This document shows, piece after piece, positions 8,992 through 17,759 of a DNA stretch of 27,329 nucleotides. The translations under genes and the position numbers were made by a program. The first letter of the stretch is position 1, and the number at the start of each line of letters is the position of its first letter. This stretch comes from Candidatus Baldrarchaeota archaeon. GTDB lineage: Archaea > Asgardarchaeota > Baldrarchaeia > Baldrarchaeales > DXJG01. The stretch lies in NCBI GenBank assembly GCA_030587435.1, contig JAUQZC010000134.1, positions 1 through 27,329 on the forward strand, in the 5' to 3' direction. The notes beneath the pieces were generated by a model that saw nothing but the letters and a program-made list of their open reading frames with translations, made no database searches and was not told the origin of the DNA.

Positions 8992-9407
8992 TAAGATTTA
9001 ATAACCCATACGTGGGATTTTGAATATTTTTTTATCTTCTCTTTCTTTGCTAACTCTTCGATTTTTTCCATTTGTTTCTTAAAAAATCTGTTATGGTCGT
9101 AGAGAATTTTATATCCTGAAGCTACTCCAAAAATAAATGGAAATTTTTGCTCAATCATATATTCAAAGTCATCTGGAGTATAAACAACTATGTTTACTTT
9201 CCTGCCAGTATTTATAGTGTATTTTAGTCCAATTTTTCTTACCTGTTTTTCAGCTTCCTCATAACTATGGTTACAAATAACTAGTATATCGATATCACTG
9301 TCTGGGAAATCTTCACCTCGAGCAACTGAACCGAAAATAACAGCAGAAAGTAAATTATCACGAAACGTTTTTTTCAAATCATCTAACAACTCTCTGATCC
9401 ATTTCAT
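8991..9407 (-). CDS. MNT nucleotidyltransferase (HEPN partner, antitoxin-like)
   Basis: Minimal nucleotidyltransferase of about 138 residues. Seen: the motif GSVARGEDFPDSDIDILVI with the metal-binding D-I-D pair, then a strand and helix pattern to about residue 95. A Lys-rich helical tail ends the protein. Known for the family: MNT partners neutralise HEPN toxins, in some cases by attaching AMP to the toxin. The ATG at 9407 is preferred to the TTG at 9419 because GGTG lies seven bases before it. The gene is first in a two-gene operon and its stop overlaps the HEPN start by one base. Function as a toxin-antitoxin pair is inferred from gene order. Confidence 0.85.
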   Translation of the reverse strand: MKWIRELLDDLKKTFRDNLLSAVIFGSVARGEDFPDSDIDILVICNHSYEEAEKQVRKIGLKYTINTGRKVNIVVYTPDDFEYMIEQKFPFIFGVASGYKILYDHNRFFKKQMEKIEELAKKEKIKKYSKSHVWVIKS

Positions 9408-9419
9408 CTGGCACACCAA

Positions 9420-9806
9420 TTGCTATGCCATATACGCAATAACTTAAGTTAAATAGTAAAATTGTGTCTTAAAAACCTATGCCACAATCAGTTAAGTAAT
9501 TTAAGGTCCCAATTATAGTTATAGTTTAATATCCTTCACTATAGTTAACGAAACTGCAAGTTGAGGACAGGTGGCTTTCACTTAATTGCTAGCATCAAAT
9601 ATGAATTTGTTTAACGAATTTACAAGTCTACTATAATGCATGCTTTAAACCTTGAGTGCGATTTAAACTATTCTTGTTCTTTACTAAAGACAAGAAATAT
9701 TTTTACTTTTAATTTATACATTTTTATGTCAAAAATTCTGGTAATCATAAAATTTATTAACAAGTAAAAAGCAAGATAAAATCAGAAAAGGCTGAGAGGG
9801 TTAAAA
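9420..9806. other. Intergenic region upstream of the importer operon
   Basis: About 390 bp between the MNT gene (minus) and the importer operon (plus). I see no coding relic and no RNA gene. It holds the promoter of the importer and presumably that of the MNT/HEPN pair. TTTAAAC occurs twice about 18 bp apart near 9643-9670, which could be a regulator site but may be chance in such AT-rich DNA. Confidence 0.5.
9748..9759 (+). promoter_or_regulatory. Probable TATA element of the importer operon
   Basis: TAAAATTTATTA lies 48 bp before the GTG start of the substrate-binding protein. Archaeal transcription would begin about 25 bp downstream, leaving a leader that includes the GAGAGGG ribosome-binding motif at about 9793-9799. 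Confidence 0.4.
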
Positions 9807-11162
9807 GTGAAGAAAGTTATAATAGCCTCAATAATATTTTTCCTATTTCTTGGATCATTAACGCCCGTTTTTAGCGTGCCCCCGATACAAACCGGTGTAC
9901 CAGTAACGCCAAATATTAAGGAAACAACTCCAACTTTAGGGAATGTTAAAGCAGGCTTTGAAACAATAAAGGCAGGATTTGTTTATGTTGGCCCAATAGG
10001 AGACTACGGTTGGACGCATGCCCATGATCAGGGGAGGAAAATTGTTGATAACAAATATAATTGGCTAAATACAGTATATCTGGAATCTGTTCCTGAAGCA
10101 GAAGCCTCATCTGCAATTGAAAATCTCATAAACCAGGGATGCAATGTTATCTTCACCACAAGTTTCGGTTTTATGGATGCAACCTTGGAAGCTGCCAAGC
10201 AACATCCTGATATAATCTTCTTCCACTGCTCTGGTTACAAACGGTACAAAAACATGGGAACATATTTCGCTGAATTCTACCAGCTATATTATCTTAACGG
10301 ATTGATGGCCGGCGCACTTACAAAAACTGGTAAAGCAGGATATGTAGCAGCCTATTTAATTCCAGAAGTTGTACGTCATATAAATGCATTCGCCTTAGGT
10401 TTCAGAGAAACAGCAAAAGCTAGGGGATTCGATGACCCCAAGGTTTACGTTCTCGAGATAGGTGCATGGTATAATCCAGATAAAGCAAGAGAGTTTGCAA
10501 GAGTCTTAATTGAAAGATACGATTGCGATGCTTTAGCATTTACAGAGGATTCGCCTGCAGTTATTCAATATTGCCAGGAACTCTTCGAATCCAAAGGCAA
10601 GCTTGTTTATGCTTTTGCACACTATAGCCCAATGCTAAGCTATGGGCGAAATGTAACTTTGAGCGGTCAACTAGTGCACTGGGAAGTTATCTACGAAGAC
10701 ATTCTCGTGAAAATCCACAACGGAACATACAATACGACAAATCTTGAGAATGTAGATTACTGGTGGATGCTTGGAGAAGGCGCTGTAGAACTTGGAGCCG
10801 ACTTCGGTGTACCAATTAACCCGATTTTCGAAGATGACCTAAAAAATGTAATGGTTGAGGATAAGTTAACGGGGGAAACAGTTAGCGCCTATGAGCTTGT
10901 GATGCGCAGACTAAATGCTATGAACAAGACAGAGCCAGAATTTGAGCCATTCACAGGACCAATATATGCCAACAACGGAACATTAATGGTCCAAGAAGGA
11001 GTAAAACTTGGTCACGATGAGCTTTGGGACATGCAATGGTTCGTGCAAGGAGTAGAAATGGCGAAAGCAGCAGGCATACCCATATGGGTTATTGGAGCAA
11101 TTGCTGGCGTAGTAATAGTAGTTGTTGTCGTGTACTTTGCCATGGTAAAAAGAAAGAAATAG
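9807..11162 (+). CDS. BMP-family substrate-binding protein of ABC importer
   Basis: Extracellular binding protein of the basic membrane protein (BMP/PnrA/Med) family, whose studied members bind purine and other nucleosides. Seen: an N-terminal signal peptide (hydrophobic 3-22, cleavage likely after FS at 22-23), a Pro/Thr-rich linker, then the two-lobed fold from about residue 55 with KAGFVYVGPIGDYGWTHAHD, the family's first strand and ligand loop. The C-terminus has a Val/Ile-rich membrane helix (about 426-447) followed by KRKK. The protein is thus tethered at its C-terminus instead of by a lipid-modified Cys, an arrangement seen in archaea. Several N-x-T/S sites suggest glycosylation. First gene of the importer operon, GTG start after GAGAGGG. 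Nucleoside as ligand is inferred from family. Confidence 0.9.
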   Translation: MKKVIIASIIFFLFLGSLTPVFSVPPIQTGVPVTPNIKETTPTLGNVKAGFETIKAGFVYVGPIGDYGWTHAHDQGRKIVDNKYNWLNTVYLESVPEAEASSAIENLINQGCNVIFTTSFGFMDATLEAAKQHPDIIFFHCSGYKRYKNMGTYFAEFYQLYYLNGLMAGALTKTGKAGYVAAYLIPEVVRHINAFALGFRETAKARGFDDPKVYVLEIGAWYNPDKAREFARVLIERYDCDALAFTEDSPAVIQYCQELFESKGKLVYAFAHYSPMLSYGRNVTLSGQLVHWEVIYEDILVKIHNGTYNTTNLENVDYWWMLGEGAVELGADFGVPINPIFEDDLKNVMVEDKLTGETVSAYELVMRRLNAMNKTEPEFEPFTGPIYANNGTLMVQEGVKLGHDELWDMQWFVQGVEMAKAAGIPIWVIGAIAGVVIVVVVVYFAMVKRKK

Positions 11163-11240
11163 ATAGGCTAAAAGTGTTTAGCCAAAGATACCTCAAATTT
11201 TAAACCTCTTTTTTACCTTTGTGACATATGGTGAAAATCT

Positions 11241-12800
11241 ATGGAAAACACGTCTCATGATAAGGTAATTGTTCGAATGGTAAATATTACGAAGAGATTT
11301 GGTAGTGTGATTGCTAACGATCACGTTAACTTTGATTTAAAAACTGGAGAGATCCATGCTTTACTTGGCGAAAATGGAGCGGGAAAAACTACTCTTATGA
11401 ATATTCTTTATGGACATTATCGCCCAGATGAGGGAGAAATATATGTTAACGGTCACAAAGTGGTAATAAAGTCTCCACGTGACGCCATAAAACTTGGAAT
11501 TTTTATGGTTCATCAACATCCTCTTCTCGTGGAAACATTAAGTGTTGCAGAAAACATCGCAATTGGAATAAAAACAACGAACAGAATTCTTTCTCCTGTT
11601 AATGAAATAAGGGAAAAAATACTTGAATTTTCAAAGGAATATGGTTTTAAGATAGATCCTGATGCAAAAATTTGGCAGCTTACTGCAAGTGAAAGACAAT
11701 ATGTTGAAATACTTAAAGCTTTGATGCAAAATGCTAGAGTCTTAATACTTGATGAACCTACATCAATTCTTGCGCCGAGCGAAAAAGAATTTCTATTCAA
11801 TTTCATGAAAAGAATGCGAAACGAAGGATGCTCAATAGTTTTCATTACACATAAACTTGAAGAAGCTATTTCCACTAGTGACAGAATAACCGTGCTTAGG
11901 AAAGGAAAAGCAGTTGGCACATTTAAATCACTGGAAACAAATGTAAATGAACTCGCGAAAATGATGATTGGATACGACGTATTTATCAAAGATGCCTCCA
12001 AAGAAAATGCTCTCACCGATGTAAAAGTAAATGCTATAGTTGCTTTGGAAGTTGAGGATCTCTGGGTTTTGGGTGATAAGGGAGAAGACGCAGTGCGTGG
12101 AGTTTCTTTCAAAATAAATGCTGGAGAAATTTTTGGTGTTATTGGTGTTGCTGGAAATGGGCAAAGTGAGCTGGTAGAGGCTATAACTGGGCTTCGAAAA
12201 GTGAAAAAAGGTAAAATTAAAATTTTTGGGAAAGATGTGACAAATGCTCATCCATCTGAAATAATAAGGTTAGGAGTTGCACATATACCGGAACACCGAT
12301 TAAGATATGGTGTTGTTGAAAATTTAAGTGTCGCAGAAAACCTTTTGTTAAAAAAATATAATGATTACATGTTTTCAGGCAATATTTTCCTAAAGATGGA
12401 CAAAATACATGAATGGAGTAAGAATTTGATCTCTAAATATTCGATTATAACTCCAAGTGAGAAAACCCCTGTTTCAAATCTTTCAGGTGGAAATGTTCAA
12501 AAAGTAATAGTGGCAAGAGAACTTTCAATGCAACCAAGACTTATAATTGCGGCTTATCCGACTCATGGATTAGATATTGTAGCAACTAAATATATTCGTT
12601 CTCTTCTCCTTGAACATAAAAGGAAGGGCACTGCTGTGTTTCTTGTTTCATCTGATCTAGATGAAGTGTTTGAAATATGTGATAGAATAGCAGTTATGTA
12701 TGAAGGGAAATTTTTAGCTGTTATTCCTAAAAATGAAGCAGATGAAGAGAAAATAGGACTTTTAATGGGAGGAGTGCTTTCACATGAAGCTGCTGTCTAA
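11241..12800 (+). CDS. ABC importer ATPase, tandem-domain (nucleoside-type)
   Basis: Two fused ABC ATPase domains, 519 residues, of the RbsA-like class that powers sugar and BMP-dependent nucleoside importers. Domain 1: Walker A GENGAGKTT (43-51), Q-loop near HQHP, signature LTASERQ (147-153), Walker B VLILDEPTS (167-175), His in FITHKLEE. Domain 2: a degenerate P-loop GVAGNGQSEL (302-311), signature LSGGNVQK (414-421), and IIAAYPTHGLD in place of a normal Walker B, as is usual for the second half of these proteins. The first signature is slightly off the common LSVGE form. The ATG follows GGTGA by six bases. It lies 78 bp after the binding-protein gene and overlaps the next permease gene by 17 bp. 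Confidence 0.93.
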   Translation: MENTSHDKVIVRMVNITKRFGSVIANDHVNFDLKTGEIHALLGENGAGKTTLMNILYGHYRPDEGEIYVNGHKVVIKSPRDAIKLGIFMVHQHPLLVETLSVAENIAIGIKTTNRILSPVNEIREKILEFSKEYGFKIDPDAKIWQLTASERQYVEILKALMQNARVLILDEPTSILAPSEKEFLFNFMKRMRNEGCSIVFITHKLEEAISTSDRITVLRKGKAVGTFKSLETNVNELAKMMIGYDVFIKDASKENALTDVKVNAIVALEVEDLWVLGDKGEDAVRGVSFKINAGEIFGVIGVAGNGQSELVEAITGLRKVKKGKIKIFGKDVTNAHPSEIIRLGVAHIPEHRLRYGVVENLSVAENLLLKKYNDYMFSGNIFLKMDKIHEWSKNLISKYSIITPSEKTPVSNLSGGNVQKVIVARELSMQPRLIIAAYPTHGLDIVATKYIRSLLLEHKRKGTAVFLVSSDLDEVFEICDRIAVMYEGKFLAVIPKNEADEEKIGLLMGGVLSHEAAV

Positions 12801-13881
12801 TGTACTGGGAATCAAACTGAAAATACAGAAAAGGGAAGAAGTTTCACGGAAATTTGATATATTGTTAACGTTTATTTCGATTTGCGTAGCTCTTCTTGTT
12901 GTGGCTGTAATTTTTCTTTCTTTTGGAATAAACGCCTTTGTAACATTTAAACAAATATTTCTTTCACTTTTAAATGCAGATATTGTAACTGTTAGAATGA
13001 TTCCTCTTTTACTTTGTAGTATTGGTTTAGTTATAGTTTTTAAGGCGAATGTTTGGAATATTGGAGCTGAGGGGCAACTATTAATCGGGGCAGTAGCAGC
13101 TGCGTGGGTAGCCCTATTTCTAATACCTGATGCTCCCTCTTACATATTGATACCTTGCATGTTTATTCTCGGGTTTCTTTTTGCTGGGATTTGGGCTTTA
13201 ATTCCAGCAGCCTTACGGGCGTATCTTGATATAAATGAGATAATTACGACGTTAATGATGAATTATATAGCGTATTTTCTGGTTGCATATCTTGCCTCTG
13301 GACCATGGATAGGAAAAACTGTATGGGGGTTTAAACAAACGGATTTAATTCCACCTCAAGCAAGGCTCCCCCAAATTGAGGGCACATTAATTCATTATCC
13401 CACATTAATAGTTGCGATTGTAGGAGCAATCTTCATTTACATCTTATTGCAATATACGAAGTTTGGTTTTGAAATTCGCGTTTATGGTTCAAATCCAGAA
13501 GCAGCAAAATATGCTGGAATTAACGAAGCTAAGGTTATATTGCTTACAATGTTTATTAGCGGTGGTCTAGCCGGTGTAGCGGGAGTTGGTGAACTCGCGG
13601 GGGTAAGGTATCGTTTAACAGCTAACCCGAAAGGTCTTTCAGCGGGTTATGGTTTTACAGCAATAATTGTTGCTTGTCTCGCGCGATTTAACCCAATAGC
13701 AGCGATTCTGGTATCATATTTAATGGGTGGAATAATTGTAGGGGGATACGCTCTACAAACGTCCTTAAATGTTTCTCGCGGAATCGTAAACATATTTAAC
13801 GGGCTTATACTTCTTTCTTTGATTTCTGCTGAGATTCTAAAGCGTTATAAGATTTCTTTTAAAGTGGTGAAAAGTAAATGA
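12784..13881 (+). CDS. ABC importer permease 1 (BmpC/NupP-like)
   Basis: A 365-residue integral membrane protein with about nine or ten hydrophobic segments after a basic cytoplasmic N-terminus (1-24). The conserved stretch NVWNIGAEGQLLIGAVAAAW (about 90-109) is a hallmark of one of the two permeases in BMP-type importers; FEIRVYGSNPEAAKYAGIN (about 228-246) is the cytoplasmic loop that contacts the ATPase. The ATG lies nine bases after GGGAGGAG and inside the end of the ATPase gene. It pairs with the next gene to form the heterodimeric channel. Substrate inferred to be a nucleoside, as for the binding protein. Confidence 0.92.
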   Translation: MKLLSNVLGIKLKIQKREEVSRKFDILLTFISICVALLVVAVIFLSFGINAFVTFKQIFLSLLNADIVTVRMIPLLLCSIGLVIVFKANVWNIGAEGQLLIGAVAAAWVALFLIPDAPSYILIPCMFILGFLFAGIWALIPAALRAYLDINEIITTLMMNYIAYFLVAYLASGPWIGKTVWGFKQTDLIPPQARLPQIEGTLIHYPTLIVAIVGAIFIYILLQYTKFGFEIRVYGSNPEAAKYAGINEAKVILLTMFISGGLAGVAGVGELAGVRYRLTANPKGLSAGYGFTAIIVACLARFNPIAAILVSYLMGGIIVGGYALQTSLNVSRGIVNIFNGLILLSLISAEILKRYKISFKVVKSK

Positions 13882-14810
13882 GTTTTGAGTCTTTAATTTC
13901 TCCGCTTTACGAAATGATGTTACTTAGTACGCCTATAATTTTTGCAACAATGGGTGAAATATATGCGGAGCGGTCTGGAGTTTTGAATTTAGGAATTGAG
14001 GGAATAATGAGTTTAGGAGCAGCGATAGCATTTGTAGTTACATATGTCACTGGAAACATAGCTTTAGGAATACTTGTTGCTTTAATTGCAGGCGGTCTAT
14101 TAGCTTTAATTCACGCGTTTATTTCGATCACTTTTAATGCTAATCAGGTGATTTCTGGGTTAGCTCTTGCAATGCTAGGTCTAGGTTTAAGCAGTTTTAT
14201 AGGGAAAAATTATGTTGGTTTACGTTTAGAATTAATGTTACAGCCCATTAAAATCCCCTTATTGTCAAGCATACCCTTAATAGGTCCTGTGTTCTTTAAC
14301 CAAGATATTTTGGTGTATACAGCCTACATACTTACGGTTGTTTTATGGTTTTTACTTTATAAGACAAAGTGGGGGCTTTATATTCGAGCAGTGGGTGAAA
14401 ACCCTTATGCCGCCGATTCCATGGGAATCAACATTTACGTTGTAAGGTATTTGTGCACGGTTTTTGGCGGGATGCTTGCAGGTCTTGGAGGAGCTTATAT
14501 AACGGTTGCTTATATGCATACTTGGAGAGAAGGCATAACCATGGGGAAAGGCTGGGCTGCAGTTGCACTTGTGATATTTGCTTTTTGGAACCCCCTGAGA
14601 GGCTTTCTTGCCTCACTGTTCTTCGGAGGAATAGAGGTAGCAGCAATCGAACTATATTCACTATACGGATTAAACACTCATTTAACAAATATGATCCCAT
14701 ATGCAGCCATAATAATAGTTATGATCCTTAGTGCAAGCGAAATAATGAAAAAACGTATCGGGGCGCCAGCATCTCTTGGGAAACCCTTTATAAGAGAAAA
14801 GCGTAGATAA
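13878..14810 (+). CDS. ABC importer permease 2 (BmpD/NupQ-like)
   Basis: A 310-residue membrane protein, second permease subunit of the BMP-type importer. Seen: ERSGVLNLGIEGIMSLGAAI (about 30-49), the counterpart of the NIGAEGQ motif in the first permease, and a cytoplasmic coupling loop IRAVGENPYAADSMGIN (about 171-187). Around eight hydrophobic segments. It overlaps the upstream gene by four bases (ATGA), with GGTGAAAAG in front, so it is translationally coupled. The basic C-terminal tail ends the operon; the next plus-strand gene is nearly 3 kb away. Confidence 0.92.
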   Translation: MSFESLISPLYEMMLLSTPIIFATMGEIYAERSGVLNLGIEGIMSLGAAIAFVVTYVTGNIALGILVALIAGGLLALIHAFISITFNANQVISGLALAMLGLGLSSFIGKNYVGLRLELMLQPIKIPLLSSIPLIGPVFFNQDILVYTAYILTVVLWFLLYKTKWGLYIRAVGENPYAADSMGINIYVVRYLCTVFGGMLAGLGGAYITVAYMHTWREGITMGKGWAAVALVIFAFWNPLRGFLASLFFGGIEVAAIELYSLYGLNTHLTNMIPYAAIIIVMILSASEIMKKRIGAPASLGKPFIREKRR

Positions 14811-15209
14811 ACTATCTGCTTCTCCATCAACTTCCTAAACATTTTATTAAGATGTTTTTGCTAAGAGTTCATGCCTGTTACAGGAATATAAGTCAATAAT
14901 TACCTTGTTCAACTAACCAAATGCCTAATCTTTCTCCGTGAATCTCTTACTTTAACTTTAGTGTTAGGAGCGCTTTTAATATGTGTATGCTTATAATTGT
15001 AGCTACAATTATTGTTAAAAAGAAGGTAAGTAGCAGAAGAGGAAGCTTCAACCTTTTAATCCATCATGCCAAAGCAAAAAGGTAAAACCGTTCAAAAGTT
15101 AAACTCAATAGGACGGAGAAAGGGAGAAGAAAACATTAAAATAAAAATAAATGTATATATAAGCATTACATTAATAAAAAAAGCTTCGTTTCCTTGCCAG
15201 CCTAGAATA
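14811..15209. other. Intergenic region with perfect palindrome
   Basis: About 400 bp between the end of the importer operon and the end of the convergent acyl-CoA dehydrogenase gene. It contains a perfect 20-bp palindrome at 14993-15012 and several T- and A-rich tracts that could end transcription from both sides. A 34-codon frame from ATG 14981 encodes a hydrophobic stretch followed by KKK, like the end of a membrane protein, but has no clear ribosome-binding site. I see no convincing gene. Confidence 0.45.
14993..15012. repeat. Perfect 20-bp palindrome
   Basis: ATAATTGTAGCTACAATTAT reads the same on both strands with no mismatch and no spacer. It lies between convergent genes. It could be a dimeric regulator site, a recombination site or part of a transcription end. 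With no spacer it cannot form a normal hairpin without a strained tip. Confidence 0.7.
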
Positions 15210-16343
15210 TTAACTGAATATTTGTCTTGCTATTACAAGTTTTTGGATTTCACTTGTTCCTTCAGCTATTTCTAAACCTTTTGCATCTCTCAAATATCTT
15301 TCGAGAGGTTTATCTTTTAGGTATCCATAGTGTCCGAAAACTTGTATTGCGGTTAGAGCAGCTTTTACAGCAACTTTACTACTATAAAGTTTAGCCATAG
15401 CAGCTTCTTTAGTGTACCTTAACTCTTTGTCTCTCATCGTGGCTGCTTCAAGTATTAACAGTTTTGCTGCTTCAATTTCCACTGCTAATTCTGCAAGCAT
15501 CCAGCGAAGGCCTTGAAAACTAGATATAGGTGCATTAAACTGTTTTCTCTCTTTAGCGTATTCAACTGCGGCTTCAAAGGCTGATTGAGCAATGCCATAG
15601 GCGGTAGATGCTATTCCAATTCTTCCAAAATCAAGAACGGATAAAGCTATTTTTGCACCTTCACTTTCACTTCCAACTAAATTTTCCACGGGAATCCTTA
15701 CATCGTTTAAAACGAGTTTTCCGAGGCCGCATGCTCTTAAACCACTTGGATTAAGAGGTTCTACAGCTACTCCATCCATGTTTCTCTCCACTATGAAAGC
15801 GCTTAACCCTTTGACGCCCTTTGTAGGGTCGGTTTTTAGAAAAACTAAATAAATGTCTGCAACAGCTCCACTCACTACAATGCACTTCTCACCGTTTAAA
15901 ATATATTCGTTACCATCTTTTTTTGCTGTGCCAGTAATCCCACCTATGTCAGAGCCAGCGTTTTTTTCCGTTAAAGCGAATGCTGCTATGATTTCACCTT
16001 TAACAAGTGGTGGTATGTATTTTTCTTTTAGGTAGTCGCTTCCATAAAGATTTAATGCTTCCATTAATAGGTATTGTGTGTCTAAGCTAACTGAAAGCGA
16101 TGCAAGGCCTTTAGCTATTTCACTAAACACTATAAAGAGATTTGTGGTATTTTTCCCTAGACCTCCATATTTTTCCGGGACATTAAATTTAAACCAGCCT
16201 CTTTCCCCTATTTCCCTAAACAATTCCACAGGGAACTTGCATTTTTCATCCAGCTCAAAGGCAACAGGTTTCACTTTGTTCTCAACAAAATTAGTTACTT
16301 CGCTTCTCAATTTTTCTTGCTCATCCGTCAAATATGGAAACAT
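15210..16343 (-). CDS. Acyl-CoA dehydrogenase
   Basis: A FAD flavoenzyme that forms the trans-2 double bond in acyl-CoA, as in fatty or branched-chain acid breakdown. Seen: the N-terminal helical domain (LTDEQEKLRSEVTNFV), the central beta domain with AFALTEKNAGSD (about 121-132, FAD and substrate contact), and the C-terminal helical domain with RKQFNAPISSFQGLRWMLAE. The C-terminal motif IAEGTSEIQKLVIARQI places the catalytic base at Glu in EGTSEIQ (about residue 361). The length of 377 is normal. ATG at 16343 is chosen over 16358 because GGGGAGGT lies seven bases upstream. Neither electron-transfer flavoprotein nor other beta-oxidation genes are in the window, so chain-length preference is unknown. 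Confidence 0.93.
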   Translation of the reverse strand: MFPYLTDEQEKLRSEVTNFVENKVKPVAFELDEKCKFPVELFREIGERGWFKFNVPEKYGGLGKNTTNLFIVFSEIAKGLASLSVSLDTQYLLMEALNLYGSDYLKEKYIPPLVKGEIIAAFALTEKNAGSDIGGITGTAKKDGNEYILNGEKCIVVSGAVADIYLVFLKTDPTKGVKGLSAFIVERNMDGVAVEPLNPSGLRACGLGKLVLNDVRIPVENLVGSESEGAKIALSVLDFGRIGIASTAYGIAQSAFEAAVEYAKERKQFNAPISSFQGLRWMLAELAVEIEAAKLLILEAATMRDKELRYTKEAAMAKLYSSKVAVKAALTAIQVFGHYGYLKDKPLERYLRDAKGLEIAEGTSEIQKLVIARQIFS

Positions 16344-16476
16344 ATAAGACCTCCCCATTCAACCTTGGTAAAATATCTACCATTAAGTAAATTAAAGGTT
16401 AAAATTCTATTTAAATATCACAAGCAGTGAAGCTAAAAAATGTTAAAATTGTTTAACTAAAATCTGTGTGATGGTT

Positions 16477-17541
16477 TTATTTTTCTCTTTTACCTTCGAT
16501 GAATTCCATCATCCATTTTTCTGCAGTTTTTGGCGATGCAGATTTTGGTGGATGCTTAAAGGCGTATGCTGAAACACTTTCAAGCGCTCCGGAAATACCT
16601 CTATCCATAGCTATTTTTATCCCTCTAATTGCATCCATCAATGGGCTAACAGCGTTTGCACCGTCGGGAACCTTGATTTTAAGGTCAATTGTTATCGGAG
16701 CCCCGCCGAAAATTGTCCCTTTTATCCAGATTAAAGTATCTCTGAAGTCTCCTAGAAAATCTACGTAATCTGTGGATCCTGCAACAACCGGCACATCATA
16801 GGGAACAGCTGATTTAACTGCTTCTGTTTTAACAATTCTTTTAGCCATAGTTTTCTCCCAGTCAAGGGCATGTATAGATTCTGGACTACCTCCGACATCT
16901 AAAGCATAGGTTTCCAATATTTTTACGCTTCTTAAGGTTAAAAGCTCTAAAATCCATCTATGTAATATTGTTGATCCAGCTTGACTTTCAAGGTCGTCTC
17001 CAACAACAGGTAGCCCTGCTTTTTCAAATTTTCCAGCCCATTCAGCATCGCTGGCAATGAAAACTGGCACACAGTTTATGAATCCACAGCCTGCCTCGAT
17101 GGTTTTTTCAGCGTAGAATTTTGTTGTTTCAATAGCGCTACTTGGAACTAGGTTGACCAATATTTCTGCACCTTTACTTTTAAGGGAATCAACGATGTCA
17201 ACTGATGGTGAATCGTCTATCTTTATCAGTTCTTTAATGTCTGGACTGAATTCGTCGAGTAAATGTCCTTTTTCGACGGTTACATCGAGTTTTGGTACGT
17301 CGCAGAGTTTTAGCATGTTGTTTGGCGGTGAAAAGATGGCTTCTGAAAGATCCTTTCCCACCTTTCTTTTGTCAATGTCGAAAGCTGCAACAATTTCTAT
17401 GTCGAGAGGTGTGTATCCTCCAAGATTCCAGTGCACTAACCCTTCGATTTTCTCTCCATGTTCTTTACATAGCTGTAAGCCTTGGATGAAAGATGAGCAA
17501 GCATTTCCAACCCCGAAAACTCCTACCTTAATCTTAGCCAT
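16477..17541 (-). CDS. ino1: myo-Inositol-1-phosphate synthase
   Basis: Converts glucose 6-phosphate to inositol 1-phosphate with NAD; in archaea it feeds inositol lipid headgroups or di-inositol phosphate solutes. Seen: the NAD-binding loop FGVGNACSSFIQG near the N-terminus, the acidic sugar and dimer region with VGDDLESQAGSTILHRWILE in the middle, and the C-terminal GANAVSPLMDAIRGIKIAMDR segment followed by SAYAFKHPP, all typical of the short archaeal and actinobacterial form. 354 residues. The ATG at 17541 is chosen: GAGGTGAT ends four bases before it, and the upstream GTG lies inside that ribosome-binding motif. Monocistronic as far as seen. Confidence 0.92.
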   Translation of the reverse strand: MAKIKVGVFGVGNACSSFIQGLQLCKEHGEKIEGLVHWNLGGYTPLDIEIVAAFDIDKRKVGKDLSEAIFSPPNNMLKLCDVPKLDVTVEKGHLLDEFSPDIKELIKIDDSPSVDIVDSLKSKGAEILVNLVPSSAIETTKFYAEKTIEAGCGFINCVPVFIASDAEWAGKFEKAGLPVVGDDLESQAGSTILHRWILELLTLRSVKILETYALDVGGSPESIHALDWEKTMAKRIVKTEAVKSAVPYDVPVVAGSTDYVDFLGDFRDTLIWIKGTIFGGAPITIDLKIKVPDGANAVSPLMDAIRGIKIAMDRGISGALESVSAYAFKHPPKSASPKTAEKWMMEFIEGKREK

Positions 17542-17719
17542 AGAAATCACCTCGTATTTTAATCATAACATATTAATGATCAGAAATTGGTTTGCCCTCT
17601 ACGACACTAACATTATCATTTTATAAGCTTTAATTCTTAAGCATTTTCATAAACAGTATGAAAGAGTCAGTTTATTGTTTAAAATCATCGTTAAGTAAGG
17701 GAATTTAAGAGCCAATAGG

Positions 17720-17728
17720 TTTATATTT
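17720..17728 (+). promoter_or_regulatory. Probable TATA element of the cooC-like gene
   Basis: TTTATATTT lies about 32-40 bp before the preferred TTG start. Transcription beginning about 25 bp downstream would give a very short leader, which argues against the upstream TTG at 17736 as the start. Confidence 0.4.
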
Positions 17729-17759
17729 CTTTGCTTTGAAGAATTTCGGGGTGAAATGC

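Noticed and set aside
9788..9800. GGCTGAGAGGG before the binding-protein gene, resembling the core of a thiamine-pyrophosphate riboswitch.
   Set aside because: The second conserved half of the riboswitch is absent, and the sequence is explained by the ribosome-binding site of the GTG start.
11513..12112. A 199-codon minus-strand frame inside the ABC ATPase gene.
   Set aside because: It is fully covered by a well-conserved ATPase on the plus strand and its Ser-rich translation has no recognisable domain.
15066..15275. A 69-codon plus-strand frame.
   Set aside because: Low-complexity Lys/Ile-rich composition, no good ribosome-binding site, and overlap with the end of the acyl-CoA dehydrogenase gene.
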